A DNA stretch of 64,000 nucleotides from Arthrobacter sp. FW306-07-I (GCF_021800405.1 NZ_CP084550.1:3038001-3102000), one strand, 5' to 3'; shown: positions 10,816 to 21,026, numbered from the stretch's first letter. Numbers and translations are program-made. Notes: a model not told the origin generated them from the sequence alone.

Positions 10816-12339
10816 CTATGGGCGCAGCAGGCCCCGCAGGGTCTGGATGGTGTCCGCTTCGGCCGGAACCTTGTCATCGCGGTAGCGCTTGACGCGCGCG
10901 AAACGGAGCGCGATTCCACCGGGGTAGCGCGGCGACTGCTGCACGCCGTCAATGGCAATTTCGACGACGGTGACAGGCTCCACCCAGACCGTCCCGGCAG
11001 TGCGCCGCACCTCAAGCTCCTGGAACCTTTCGGTCTGCCAGCGCAGCAGTTCATCGGTAAGGCCTTTGAAAGTCTTGCCCACCATGACGTAACCGCCGGG
11101 TTCACCGAACTCTCCAGCAGGGTCCAGGGCCCCCAAGTGCAGGTTGGACAGCATCCCAGTGCGCCTGCCGGACCCCCATTCGCAGGCCAGCACCACCAGG
11201 TCATAGGTCAGGACCGGCTTCACTTTCACCCAGTTGGATCCACACCGGCCTGCCGCGTAGGCGGACCCGATCGCCTTCACCACAACACCCTCGTGGCCGG
11301 CGGCAAGCGCGTCCTGTGAGACACGTTCCGCAACCGCCGGGTCAGCCGTTACCTCCCCCGGGATCCGGTGTGCAGGGGCGATGCGCTCAAGCACCTCGAT
11401 GCGGTCGGCCAACGGCTCGTCCAGCAGGTCCCTCCCATCGATGTGCAGCACATCGAAGAACCAGGGATGCAGGAGGGTTTCGCGCACTGCATCCGCGCCA
11501 AACCGTGCCATAGTTTCCTGGAAGGGCCGCGGGCCGCCTTCCTCATCGAGGGCCAGGGTCTCGCCGTCCAGGATTACGTGCCGCAGCGGCAGGCCACGGA
11601 CCACTTCCACCACTTCGGGCAGCCGGTGGGTGACGTCGGCCAGGTTGCGGGTGTAAATGCTGACGCGGTCGTCCGCGCGGTGGACCTGGATGCGCGCGCC
11701 GTCGAGCTTGTATTCCACGGAGGCCTCCCCCGTGGTTTCCAGTGCTGCACTGGGACTGGCTGCGGTGGAAGCGAGCATGGGCAGCACGGGGCGGCCCACC
11801 ACCAGTCCGACGGCGTCAAGCTCGGCCTGGGTGCCAGTGATGGCCAGGAGGGCTGTTTCGCCGAGGTCTCCGGAGAGCATGGCGGCACGCCGGACGGCTT
11901 CCACGGGCTTCCCGGCAGCGCGGGCCACGGCATCAGTCAGGACTCCTTCCAGCGCACCGGTGCGCAGCTCGCCGAGCAGGACTCCGGTGATGAACGACTG
12001 TTCCGGCCCGGTGGCCGCCGACAACAGTTTCCGCAGGATTGCTGTCCGCCCCGCCGCCGACCCCGTACCCGCCGCAGCGAGCAGGCCGTCCAGCGCCGCA
12101 TCAAAGTCGGCCACCGTCAGGCTCGGCTCGTCGGCCGGCTCCTCCTTTGCCGCTGCCACCGCACTCCATCCCACGCCCACGCGGCCCTGGCGCGGTTTGG
12201 CACTGAGCAGGCCCACCGCCGTCGGGATCTCCACTGGCTCAAGGCGGCGCAGCAGGCCGGCCAAGGCGTCCACCTTCGCCAGCCGGGAGCGGGTCGACGC
12301 AACGGACGCGCTGGTTTCCACAAGCTCAAGGAGCAACAT
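10816..12339 (-). CDS. ligB: ATP-dependent DNA ligase
   Basis: 507 residues, the same length as actinobacterial LigB. The nucleotidyltransferase motif I EYKLDGARIQVHR places the AMP-accepting Lys near residue 210. Motif III-like LDGETLAL, motif IV EGVVVKA and motif V WVKVKP follow, then an OB-fold domain with the RYRDDK ending. It seals DNA nicks with ATP. It is an accessory enzyme, because the replicative ligase of bacteria is NAD-dependent LigA. No Ku or LigD gene is adjacent, so a role in end joining is not supported by context. There is no Shine-Dalgarno; CAGGAT lies 6 nt before the ATG, suggesting a leaderless message. Confidence 0.93.
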   Translation of the reverse strand: MLLLELVETSASVASTRSRLAKVDALAGLLRRLEPVEIPTAVGLLSAKPRQGRVGVGWSAVAAAKEEPADEPSLTVADFDAALDGLLAAAGTGSAAGRTAILRKLLSAATGPEQSFITGVLLGELRTGALEGVLTDAVARAAGKPVEAVRRAAMLSGDLGETALLAITGTQAELDAVGLVVGRPVLPMLASTAASPSAALETTGEASVEYKLDGARIQVHRADDRVSIYTRNLADVTHRLPEVVEVVRGLPLRHVILDGETLALDEEGGPRPFQETMARFGADAVRETLLHPWFFDVLHIDGRDLLDEPLADRIEVLERIAPAHRIPGEVTADPAVAERVSQDALAAGHEGVVVKAIGSAYAAGRCGSNWVKVKPVLTYDLVVLACEWGSGRRTGMLSNLHLGALDPAGEFGEPGGYVMVGKTFKGLTDELLRWQTERFQELEVRRTAGTVWVEPVTVVEIAIDGVQQSPRYPGGIALRFARVKRYRDDKVPAEADTIQTLRGLLRP

Positions 12340-12395
12340 GGGACCATCCTGCCACGGCTCTGGACAGCCTCCCGGCGCTGCTCCACAATGGGCCC

Positions 12396-12998
12396 GTGGG
12401 GATCATTGTCGCGAACCTGTTCATCACCCTCGATGGCGTGTACCAGGCGCCCGGCGGCCGCGAGGAAGACAGCGAAGGCGGCTTCGAATTCGGCGGCTGG
12501 CAGGCGCCGGTGTCCGACGACGAAGCGGGCGCCGCCATCGCTGCCGAGATCGGACGCATGGACGCCTTGCTCCTGGGGCGGGCAACCTATGACATCTTTT
12601 CGTCGTACTGGCCTCACCAGTCCGGCGACATCGCGGACGCAATTAACCGGGTGCCCAAGTTCGTCGTGTCCGGCTCCCTGCACGATCCCAGCTGGGCAGG
12701 GACCACAGTGCTGCCGGATGCCGCCGCGGCCGGCAGCCTCCGGGAGGACTACGGGCAGGTGCACATGTTCGGCAGCGGGTTCCTCATCCGGTCCCTCCTG
12801 TCGGCAGGCGTGCTGGACCGTCTTCACCTGTGGCTTTATCCCGTCGCGCTCGGACAAGGCAAGCGCCTCTTCGACGACGGTGCCGTACCCACCACTTTCA
12901 GCCTGGCCGAGCCGGCGCGCAGCTTCCCCAAAGGCGCTGTGTCTTTGGTCTATGAGCCTGTAGGCGGCGTAGAGACGCGGGACATGGCGGCGGGTTAA
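12396..12998 (+). CDS. dihydrofolate reductase/RibD C-terminal family protein
   Basis: 200 residues with the RibD_C/DHFR-like fold: an N-terminal strand IIVANLFITLDGVYQAPGG, the DALLLGRATYDIF helix region and the KFVVSGSL strand, then the VHMFGSGFLIRSLL motif near the C-terminus. These proteins are probably NADPH-dependent reductases, but the substrate is usually unknown; it is not the main FolA. It is divergent from ligB with 56 bases between starts. The GTG start has CACAAT 6 nt upstream and no ribosome site, consistent with a leaderless transcript. It ends at a bidirectional terminator shared with groEL. Confidence 0.8.
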   Translation: MGIIVANLFITLDGVYQAPGGREEDSEGGFEFGGWQAPVSDDEAGAAIAAEIGRMDALLLGRATYDIFSSYWPHQSGDIADAINRVPKFVVSGSLHDPSWAGTTVLPDAAAAGSLREDYGQVHMFGSGFLIRSLLSAGVLDRLHLWLYPVALGQGKRLFDDGAVPTTFSLAEPARSFPKGAVSLVYEPVGGVETRDMAAG

Positions 12999-13021
12999 GG
13001 GGGCCTCGTTCAGGGGACATG

Positions 13022-13059
13022 AAAAAGGCTGGTCCGGCAGATGCCGGACCAGCCTTTTT
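13022..13059. terminator. bidirectional terminator between the DHFR-like gene and groEL
   Basis: A perfect 18-bp stem starting AAAAAGGCTGGTCCGG, with a 2-base spacer at the centre. The A run on one side and T run on the other give U tracts in both directions, so it can end both convergent genes. Confidence 0.9.
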
Positions 13060-13087
13060 CGAGCGGAAAGCCGCGAGGGTGCAGCCG

Positions 13088-14710
<1,623 letters not shown>

Positions 14711-14776
14711 TCAAAGACAGAACCCCGCACTGCCGGCCAGCATGAGCATGGCCGGCGGCACGGGGATCCGGAAGAG

Positions 14777-15070
14777 TTACTTTACGACGATCGCCAGGAC
14801 GTCGCGGGCGGAGAGCACAAGGTACTCCGTGCCGCCGGTCTTGACTTCGGTTCCGCCGTACTTGGAGTAGATGACGACGTCGCCAACTGCTACGTCAACG
14901 GGGACGCGGTTGCCGTCTTCGAAGCGGCCGGGGCCTACTGCGACAACTTCGCCTTCCTGCGGCTTCTCCTGTGCGGAGTCCGGGATGACCAGGCCGGAAG
15001 CCGTGGTCTGCTCGGCTTCGAGCGGGCGGACAACAATACGATCCTCAAGAGGCTTAATAGAGACCGACAC
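14777..15070 (-). CDS. groES: 10 kDa co-chaperonin GroES
   Basis: A 97-residue lid protein of the chaperonin. It has the family start [19 protein letters not shown], the mobile loop [19 protein letters not shown] and the C-terminal [11 protein letters not shown]. The start is GTG at 15070, preceded by GGAGAGG at good spacing. It is the first gene of the groES-groEL operon. Its promoter lies between and across two CIRCE elements about 110-180 bases upstream, so heat and misfolded-protein control by HrcA is expected; hrcA itself is not in the window. Confidence 0.97.
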   Translation of the reverse strand: MSVSIKPLEDRIVVRPLEAEQTTASGLVIPDSAQEKPQEGEVVAVGPGRFEDGNRVPVDVAVGDVVIYSKYGGTEVKTGGTEYLVLSARDVLAIVVK

Positions 15071-15180
15071 TCGGACCTCTCCTTTTCGTCAGCAAATTCG
15101 TGGACTGGAAAGCTTTCCGCCGTAGCTGGCAAACCGTCGTCGCGGTGCCGGCAGCAGCCTGGCTGGCAGCTCTTCATGTG

Positions 15181-15207
15181 TTAGCACCCGCCTAGGGAGA
15201 GTGCTAA
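15181..15207. promoter_or_regulatory. CIRCE operator, proximal copy
   Basis: TTAGCACCC, nine bases, GAGTGCTAA: a 9-9-9 inverted repeat matching the HrcA operator consensus with one mismatch in the left arm. It covers the predicted transcription start of groES. Confidence 0.93.
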
Positions 15208-15212
15208 TGAAG

Positions 15213-15241
15213 ACTCTATGTATGAGTTAGCACTCGGTCAA
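15213..15241 (-). promoter_or_regulatory. groES-groEL promoter
   Basis: On the minus strand: -35 TTGACC (15236-15241), a 17-base spacer, -10 TAGAGT (15213-15218). The -35 and spacer overlap the distal CIRCE, and the start site falls in the proximal CIRCE. HrcA at either site would block RNA polymerase. Confidence 0.75.
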
Positions 15242-15253
15242 GGTGAGTGCCAA
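15227..15253. promoter_or_regulatory. CIRCE operator, distal copy
   Basis: TTAGCACTC, nine bases, GAGTGCCAA: a 9-9-9 inverted repeat with one mismatch in the right arm. It overlaps the -35 element of the groES promoter. Confidence 0.92.
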
Positions 15254-15323
15254 CGTTTCGTCATGGGCGTACGCCTTCTGGGATCGGACGACGCCGGGCG
15301 GCGGGGTGGAAGCCGCAGCCCAC

Positions 15324-15704
15324 CTACCGGCCGAGGTCGTCAAAGTCCACGTCCTCGCCGCCGTCGGAATCGCCGCCGCCCTGCTTCCGTCCCCGGTAGA
15401 GGACCCACCCGGACACCGCTGCGGCGAGCAGCGCAATGACGAGGAAGACGATGCTTCCTGCCCGGGCGCCGTCGTACAGCCCGCGGATGTCCTTGGCCTC
15501 CTGGGTGTTGTCCTGGATGTCGTTGCCGCCCACGGAATAGACGGTGGCGTTGAAGGTGTCCAGCAGGAAGATGATCACCAGCAGGGCGATGCAGACCACG
15601 GCCACCACGGCAGCGGCGATCAGGACGGGACGGGCAAACCTGGCGGGTCCGGTGTGCCTGGGCCCGTGGTCCGCGGTCTCCCCGGGGGCTGCGCTCTCAT
15701 CCAT
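15324..15704 (-). CDS. small membrane protein of unknown function
   Basis: 126 residues with two hydrophobic segments: ARPVLIAAAVVAVVCIALLVIIFLL (about 25-50) and AGSIVFLVIALLAAAVSGWVLY (about 83-105). Between them is a polar loop with YSVGGNDIQDN; the C-terminal tail is charged and acidic. No family is recognised. The start ATG at 15704 has TACTGT 7 nt upstream and no ribosome site, so a leaderless message is likely. It is divergent from the methyltransferase gene and reads toward the groES promoter region. Confidence 0.7.
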   Translation of the reverse strand: MDESAAPGETADHGPRHTGPARFARPVLIAAAVVAVVCIALLVIIFLLDTFNATVYSVGGNDIQDNTQEAKDIRGLYDGARAGSIVFLVIALLAAAVSGWVLYRGRKQGGGDSDGGEDVDFDDLGR

Positions 15705-15711
15705 GGTTTCA

Positions 15712-15717
15712 ACAGTA
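15712..15717 (-). promoter_or_regulatory. -10 box, leaderless small membrane protein gene
   Basis: TACTGT on the minus strand, seven bases before the ATG at 15704. It faces the -10 box of the divergent methyltransferase gene. Confidence 0.4.
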
Positions 15718-15745
15718 TCCGCATCCCGGCCACGCGCTCCTCCAC

Positions 15746-15751
15746 TAGGCT
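15746..15751 (+). promoter_or_regulatory. -10 box, leaderless methyltransferase gene
   Basis: TAGGCT, seven bases before the ATG at 15759; no Shine-Dalgarno is present. Confidence 0.45.
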
Positions 15752-15758
15752 GGAACCC

Positions 15759-16997
15759 ATGGCTCACGCTCCCCAGGACCAGATCGCACAGGACCAGATC
15801 GCACCGCTGCTGACCCCCGAAGGCTGGGAGTTGCTGGCATCGCTGGGCCCCTACCGGGACGAGGATTCGTTCGAGCTCAATTCGGCCCTCCGGAAGGCCG
15901 GGCACTCCCCCGAGCTCGTGTCCGCCGTGCTCACGCAGTCGCGGCTGCGCACCCGGGCAGCGGCGAAATTCGGCGAGTTTGCCCGCCAGATGCTCTTCAC
16001 CCAGGCCGGACTGGAGCAGGCCACGCGCCTGAACGTCGCCGCCCACCATGCGCGGCGTTTCGCGGCTGCCGGGATCGGCCACGTGGCGGACCTGGGCTGC
16101 GGCCTCGGCGCCGACTCACTGGCCCTGGCCTCCCTGGACATCAACGTCACCGCGGTGGAAATGGATGAAACCACCGCGGCATGCGCAACGGTGAACCTCA
16201 TCCCGTTTCCCAACGCCACGGTGGTCCACGCCGACGCGGAGGCGGTCCCGCTGGAAGGGATCGACGGCGTCTGGCTGGATCCGGCCCGCCGGGTCACCTC
16301 CACCTCGGGCACCAAACGGATTTGGGACCCCGAGGCGTTCTCACCGCCGTTGTCCTTCGTGGAGTCGCTGGCCGCCGGGGGGAAGGCCGTGGGCGTGAAG
16401 ATGGGCCCGGGCATGCCGCACGAATCCGTGCCCGCCGGGTGCGAGGCGCAGTGGGTGTCGGTGGGCGGGGACGTCACCGAGGTGACCTTGTGGTTCAACG
16501 CCGTACGCAGGCCCGGCGTCCGCCGCGCTGCCCTGGTCCTGGGTTCCCAGGGGCCGGCCGAACTGACCAGCGGCGAGGACTTCGGCGCAGGCCCGACGGC
16601 GCCGGTGGGACCGGTGGAGGGGTATCTGTACGAGCCCGACGGTGCCGTGATCCGCGCCGGTTTGGTGGCGGACGTGGCGCTGGAACTCGGCGGGCATTTG
16701 GTGGATGAGCACATCGCCTACATCTGCGCCCCGGAGCTCCTGGACACCCCGTTTGCCAAGGCCTACAAAGTCCTCCAGGTCATGCCCTACAACGTCAAGG
16801 CCTTGAAGGCCTGGGTGAAGCAGGAGGGCATCACCGTGCTGGACATCAAGAAGCGCGGCACCGCGGTGACCCCGGAAGAGCTGCGGAAGCAGCTGCTGCC
16901 GGGCGGGAAAAACACCAAAAAGGGCGGCAAAACGGCCACCCTGGTCCTGACCCGCATCGGCGAGGACCGGGTGGCCATCGTGGTGGAACCCGTCTGA
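15759..16997 (+). CDS. class I SAM-dependent methyltransferase, THUMP-like type
   Basis: 412 residues. The S-adenosylmethionine motif VADLGCGLGADSLALA starts near residue 108, followed by the acidic motif II VTAVEMDETT, then ADAEAVPLEGIDGVWLDPARR, which fits the catalytic motif IV region. The C-terminal part (LLDTPFAKAYKVLQVMPYNVKALKAWVK) resembles the THUMP-like domain found in this actinobacterial family. The methylated substrate is unknown; RNA is a guess from the THUMP-like part. The frame is open far upstream, but the ATG at 15759 after TAGGCT is the natural start. The N-terminus contains a duplicated Gln-Asp-Gln-Ile-Ala from a 15-bp direct repeat. Confidence 0.85.
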   Translation: MAHAPQDQIAQDQIAPLLTPEGWELLASLGPYRDEDSFELNSALRKAGHSPELVSAVLTQSRLRTRAAAKFGEFARQMLFTQAGLEQATRLNVAAHHARRFAAAGIGHVADLGCGLGADSLALASLDINVTAVEMDETTAACATVNLIPFPNATVVHADAEAVPLEGIDGVWLDPARRVTSTSGTKRIWDPEAFSPPLSFVESLAAGGKAVGVKMGPGMPHESVPAGCEAQWVSVGGDVTEVTLWFNAVRRPGVRRAALVLGSQGPAELTSGEDFGAGPTAPVGPVEGYLYEPDGAVIRAGLVADVALELGGHLVDEHIAYICAPELLDTPFAKAYKVLQVMPYNVKALKAWVKQEGITVLDIKKRGTAVTPEELRKQLLPGGKNTKKGGKTATLVLTRIGEDRVAIVVEPV

Positions 16998-17024
16998 CTG
17001 CCAGGCCGGGAGCCCCTCGCGCAG

Positions 17025-17843
17025 CTACTGGGCGCGCATGAACTCCTCGGCGGCCCGCACCTGCTCTGCCGTCGGCCGCACCCCCGTGTACAGGACGAAC
17101 TGCTCCAGCGCCTGGATGGTGGCCACCTCCGCCCCGGTAATGACTGGCTTGCCGGCTGCCCTGGCAGCGCGGATCAGCGGCGTTTCGGCAGGCAGCGCCA
17201 CCACGTCGAACACCACGCGGGCGGCCTCGATGGCTTCGGCAGGAAAAGCCAGGCTGTCCGCTTCCGCCCCTCCCGCCATGCCGATGGGGGTGACGTTGAT
17301 GATCAGGTCGGCCGTCCCGCCGTCGAGCGCTGCCCGCCACTGGAAGCCGTACTGGTCAGCGAGCGCACGCCCGGCGCCCTCGTTCCGGGCGATGACGGTG
17401 ACGTCCTCGAAGCCGGCGTCCCGTAAGGCAGCGACCGTGGCCTTCGCCATCCCACCCGCGCCCTGGACCAGCACGGAATAGTTGGTGGGCACCGCATTGG
17501 TGGCCAGCAGCTGCTCAATTGCCGTGTAGTCGGTGTTGTACGCCTTCAGGTGCCCGTCCGTGTTCACGATGGTGTTCACGGAGTCGATGGCCTTGGCAGA
17601 GGGATCCATCTCGTCCGCGAGCGCGATGACGTCTTCCTTGTATGGCATGGAGATGGCGCAGCCGCGGATGCCCAGCCCGCGGACGCCCGCGATGGCCTGC
17701 TCCAGGTTGGTAGGCGCGAACGCCTTGTAAATCCAGTTCAGGTCCAATTGTCCGTACAGGTGGTTGTGGAACCGGGTCCCGTTGTTGCTGGGCCGGGCCG
17801 AGAGCGAGATGCAGAGGGTCATGTCTTTATTCAGAATGGGCAC
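17025..17843 (-). CDS. shikimate 5-dehydrogenase family protein
   Basis: 272 residues with the AroE fold. The substrate domain contains SMPYKEDVIALAD with the catalytic Lys and NTDYTAIEQLL with the catalytic Asp. The nucleotide domain has VQGAGGMAKATVAAL. The N-terminus LSARPSNNGTRFHNHLY differs from true AroE, which has a Ser-x-Ser shikimate-binding motif. The protein is therefore probably a paralogue with a different quinate- or shikimate-like substrate, not the pathway enzyme. The GTG start at 17843 is supported by TTTAAT 6 nt upstream; an in-frame ATG lies 7 codons further in. The gene is single, ending 27 bases from the convergent methyltransferase. Confidence 0.82.
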   Translation of the reverse strand: MPILNKDMTLCISLSARPSNNGTRFHNHLYGQLDLNWIYKAFAPTNLEQAIAGVRGLGIRGCAISMPYKEDVIALADEMDPSAKAIDSVNTIVNTDGHLKAYNTDYTAIEQLLATNAVPTNYSVLVQGAGGMAKATVAALRDAGFEDVTVIARNEGAGRALADQYGFQWRAALDGGTADLIINVTPIGMAGGAEADSLAFPAEAIEAARVVFDVVALPAETPLIRAARAAGKPVITGAEVATIQALEQFVLYTGVRPTAEQVRAAEEFMRAQ

Positions 17844-17849
17844 CAGACC

Positions 17850-17855
17850 ATTAAA
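17850..17855 (-). promoter_or_regulatory. -10 box, leaderless shikimate-dehydrogenase-like gene
   Basis: TTTAAT on the minus strand, six bases before the GTG at 17843. Confidence 0.35.
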
Positions 17856-17885
17856 CCCGCGTTCACCAGCTGGGTGGTGTTCCGG

Positions 17886-19604
17886 TCAGGGGCAGCCGGT
17901 TCCCGCAGGAAAGGGCCCGACGGCGGCGGGCAGCTTCCCGGGGGCGGGCGCCTTTCCGGCCAGCACGGCGGCCAGTGCGTCGAAAGCGGCGTCGGTACGG
18001 CCATAGAGTGCCAGCTTCACCGGCGCGCTGGAGCCCTGCAGCGGCCAGGGGGCATCCAGGGCCACGGCGATGTCACCGCCAACCGGTTTCCCGCCAAAGC
18101 CGATCAGGTTGACCAGGGGTCCCGCCCCGACTTCGAGGCCGGCCCGGGCAGCGGCGGCCTCGAACCGCTCCCGGTCCCCCGGTCCGCCGCCGGCCACGCG
18201 CACCGAGCCGGGCACCAATGGTCCGGAACAGGGGCCGGACACCACCGTGACGGCGGACGCGGACACCTGGGCAGACAAGGGCGCGGCGCTTCCGGCCGGA
18301 GCACCGGCACCCGGCGTTCCGGGAGCAGGCGTGGCCCGGGCATGCCAGATCATCATGGTGGCCACCCGCTGCGCTGCCTCATCCAGCCGGGCGCCGGGAA
18401 GGGTGCCTGCGGCCAGCGCCTGGACGATGGCGGCATGGGCCTGTGCCACGTCAGCAGGCATCAGCAGCAGGTCGGCACCGGCGGTGAGCGCCTTCACCGC
18501 GGCAGCGCCGGCGGGGTACTGGTTGTCCACCGCACCCATGTTCAGCGCGTCAGTGACGGCCACACCCTTGAAGCCCAGCCCCCTCAATGCTGCGTAACTT
18601 GGGGCAGAAAGCGACGACGGCACGCCGGGTTCCAGCGCAGGCACGGCGATGTGCCCGGTCATGACGATCGGAAGGCCCGCGGCGACGGCGGCCTGGAACG
18701 GCTTCCAGTCCCGGGCCCTGAGCGCATCGATGCCGGCCGGCTGGACGGGGAGGCTCAGGTGCGAGTCTGCAGTCACGGATCCGTGCCCCGGAAAGTGCTT
18801 GACGCTGGGAAGCACCCCGGCGTCCAGCATGCCCTGCGAAAACGCCACCCCATGGGTTGCCGCTGCCACCGGATCGGCGGACATGGACCGGGACCCGATG
18901 GTGGGGTCGCTGGGCCCGATGGTCACGTCAGTGTCCGGGGCGAAGTCCAGGTCGAAGCCCAGCGGCGCCAGCTCACCCGCGAGGCCTTTGCCGGCTTTGC
19001 GCGTCAGGTCCGGGTTTCCGGCGGCGCCGTAGCTCATGGGCGTGGGCCACTCGGTGAGGGGGGCCCCGAGGCGTGCCACCGCACCGCCTTCCTGGTCCAC
19101 GCCGATGATCCCGGGCCAGCGCCGGCCGTCGGCCGCAACAGCCTGCAGCAGCCGCTGGTTCACGGCTCCCATGGCGGCCACGTCGACGTTGCCTTGCCCG
19201 TCAAGGGGCACGTTGTCCCCCATGATGATGGAACCCGCAAGATGCAGGCGCTGGATGAGCGCGGCGTGGGCCTCCACCTGGTTGCCCTTGAAGAACGGGA
19301 GCAGGACCTGCCCGGCCTTCTGTTCAGGCGACATCGCCGCCACAGCCGCCACAGCGGCATCCTGGTCCCGCTGCTCCGGTCCCCACCCCAAAGGCCGGGA
19401 ACCCGGGTCTGGTGACGGAGAAGCCGAAGGAGGTGCCGGCGTCGTACTTGCCGATGCCGAAGGGGACGGGACGGTGGGCGGCGCGGAGGACGACGGCGGG
19501 GCCACACTTGGGGAGGGAGAACAGGAGGCCAGGGCCAGGGCGGACAGGGCCAGGAGGAGGGGGAAGGATTTGGCGGGACTGTGACGCAGCAGGAACGGGG
19601 CCAT
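17886..19604 (-). CDS. nagZ: lipoprotein glycoside hydrolase family 3, beta-N-acetylhexosaminidase
   Basis: 572 residues. A signal peptide ends in the lipobox LALASC, so the protein is a membrane-anchored lipoprotein; a Ser/Pro/Ala-rich linker follows. The GH3 barrel contains KHFPGHGSVTADSH, the NagZ-type signature whose Asp and His assist catalysis, and VTDALNMGAV with the nucleophile Asp. It should remove N-acetylglucosamine from peptidoglycan fragments outside the membrane. A C-terminal domain of about 170 residues follows the barrel. The ATG at 19604 is favoured over a preceding TTG, because TAGCAT lies 7 nt upstream. It is divergent from ybdK. Confidence 0.88.
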   Translation of the reverse strand: MAPFLLRHSPAKSFPLLLALSALALASCSPSPSVAPPSSSAPPTVPSPSASASTTPAPPSASPSPDPGSRPLGWGPEQRDQDAAVAAVAAMSPEQKAGQVLLPFFKGNQVEAHAALIQRLHLAGSIIMGDNVPLDGQGNVDVAAMGAVNQRLLQAVAADGRRWPGIIGVDQEGGAVARLGAPLTEWPTPMSYGAAGNPDLTRKAGKGLAGELAPLGFDLDFAPDTDVTIGPSDPTIGSRSMSADPVAAATHGVAFSQGMLDAGVLPSVKHFPGHGSVTADSHLSLPVQPAGIDALRARDWKPFQAAVAAGLPIVMTGHIAVPALEPGVPSSLSAPSYAALRGLGFKGVAVTDALNMGAVDNQYPAGAAAVKALTAGADLLLMPADVAQAHAAIVQALAAGTLPGARLDEAAQRVATMMIWHARATPAPGTPGAGAPAGSAAPLSAQVSASAVTVVSGPCSGPLVPGSVRVAGGGPGDRERFEAAAARAGLEVGAGPLVNLIGFGGKPVGGDIAVALDAPWPLQGSSAPVKLALYGRTDAAFDALAAVLAGKAPAPGKLPAAVGPFPAGTGCP

Positions 19605-19611
19605 CAATACG

Positions 19612-19617
19612 ATGCTA
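19612..19617 (-). promoter_or_regulatory. -10 box, leaderless nagZ
   Basis: TAGCAT on the minus strand, seven bases before the ATG at 19604. The divergent ybdK gene has its own TAGACT box at 19627-19632, which would give a leader of about 70 nt. Confidence 0.4.
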
Positions 19618-19708
19618 CCCCTGCACTAGACTTGAACCACCCGTTCGCCTCCCGGCAGCAGTCTGTGAGCGGCATCAGCCAGCGGCAAACCGGAGAGTAA
19701 GGAAACGT

Positions 19709-20860
19709 GTGAAGATCGACTTCGCGTCATCGAGGCAGTCAACGCTCGGTGTTGAGTGGGAGCTTGCACTGGTGGACGGAAAGACGGGCGAGCTCGCGTC
19801 CGTAGCCAACCAGGTGCTCCGCGGCGTGGCTTCCCGCCACCCGGAACTCAACGAAGACGACGAACACCCGCACATCAAGCAGGAACTGCTGCTGAACACG
19901 GTGGAACTGGTCACGGGCATCTGCGAGACAGCCGCCGAGGCCAAGGAGGACCTCAGCCGGTCCGTCGCCGCCGTCCGCGAGATCACCGACCCCATGGGTG
20001 TGGAGCTGTTCTGCGCCGGCAGCCATCCCTTCAGCCCGCCGCAGCTGCAGCCGGTGACGGACAAGGCGCGCTACGCCAAACTCATTGACCGGACCCAGTG
20101 GTGGGGCCGCCAGATGGTCATTTACGGCGTCCACGTCCACGTGGGGCTGGACCACCGGGACAAGGTGCTCCCCGTACTGGATGGCCTGGTCAACTACTTC
20201 CCGCATTTCCAGGCGCTCTCCGCGTCCAGCCCGTTCTGGGGCGGTGAGGACACCGGCTACGCCTCCCAGCGCGCTCTGATGTTCCAGCAGCTTCCCACGG
20301 CCGGCCTGCCCTTCCAGTTCAAGTCCTGGGAAGAGTACGAGTCCTACGTCCAGGACATGTTCACCACGGGCGTCATCGACACCATCTCGGAGATCCGGTG
20401 GGACATCCGGCCGGTTCCAGCACTGGGAACCATCGAGATGCGCATCTGCGACGGCCTGGCCACGCTGGAGGAAGTGGGCGCCATCGCGGCCCTCACCCAG
20501 TGCCTGGTGGACGAGTTCTCCACCATCCTGGACAACGGCGGCACCATCCCCACCATGCCGCCGTGGCACGTGCAGGAAAACAAGTGGCGCGCCGCCCGCT
20601 ACGGTATGGACGCCATCATCATCCTTGACGCCGCGGGCCACGAGCAGCTGGTGACGGACCACCTGCTGGAGACGCTGAACCGGCTGGAACCCGTGGCCGC
20701 CAAGCTGCGTTGCTCCGACGAACTCGCCGACGTGGAGAAGATCATCCGCCGCGGCGCCGGCTACCAGCGCCAGCGTCGCGTGGCTGAGGAAAACGGCGGA
20801 AACCTGCAGGCCGTTGTGCTGGACCTGGTCAAGCAGATGCGCAACGGGCCCACCGCCTGA
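19709..20860 (+). CDS. carboxylate-amine ligase / glutamate-cysteine ligase family (YbdK)
   Basis: 383 residues of the GCS2 family, type YbdK: N-terminal STLGVEWELALVD, central YGVHVHVGLDHRDK and TIEMRICDGLATLEE. Such enzymes ligate glutamate to an amine with ATP and have weak gamma-glutamylcysteine activity. Glutathione synthesis is not expected in a mycothiol-using actinobacterium, so the true substrate is open. The GTG start at 19709 has AAGGA 5 nt upstream; the frame is open further left but runs into nagZ. A 59-bp palindrome begins one base after the stop. Confidence 0.87.
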   Translation: MKIDFASSRQSTLGVEWELALVDGKTGELASVANQVLRGVASRHPELNEDDEHPHIKQELLLNTVELVTGICETAAEAKEDLSRSVAAVREITDPMGVELFCAGSHPFSPPQLQPVTDKARYAKLIDRTQWWGRQMVIYGVHVHVGLDHRDKVLPVLDGLVNYFPHFQALSASSPFWGGEDTGYASQRALMFQQLPTAGLPFQFKSWEEYESYVQDMFTTGVIDTISEIRWDIRPVPALGTIEMRICDGLATLEEVGAIAALTQCLVDEFSTILDNGGTIPTMPPWHVQENKWRAARYGMDAIIILDAAGHEQLVTDHLLETLNRLEPVAAKLRCSDELADVEKIIRRGAGYQRQRRVAEENGGNLQAVVLDLVKQMRNGPTA

Positions 20861-20861
20861 C

Positions 20862-20920
20862 TTGCTCTATCAGATATGGCTCCCAAACCGCCGGTTTGGG
20901 AGCCATATCTGATAGAGCAA
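20862..20920. repeat. 59-bp palindromic element, copy A
   Basis: Two 29-bp arms (starting TTGCTCTATCAGATATGGCT) around a single central base, perfectly complementary. It begins exactly one base after the ybdK stop. There is no T run after it, so it is not a classical terminator, though the RNA hairpin would be very stable. A second copy lies at 21706-21764 in the same position relative to its gene. The next 106 bases, up to the CPBP gene, hold only its ribosome site. Confidence 0.95.
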
Positions 20921-21026
20921 ATGGGGGTTTGAGGGGTTTGGTGGGCCTTTGGACCCTGCCCTGCCCCTTCAGTGCGGCGGGATTCTTTTCCGTAGGCTTG
21001 TGAGTTCCTGCGGAAGGGGAGGTTGA

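Noticed and set aside
10816..12339. A non-homologous end-joining locus around the ATP-dependent ligase
   Set aside because: No Ku, polymerase or nuclease gene is adjacent, and the protein is LigB-like rather than LigD-like.
15243..15758. N-terminal extension of the methyltransferase
   Set aside because: The open frame starts in the CIRCE region and is antisense to the small membrane protein gene. The methyltransferase has a promoter box and natural start at 15746-15759.
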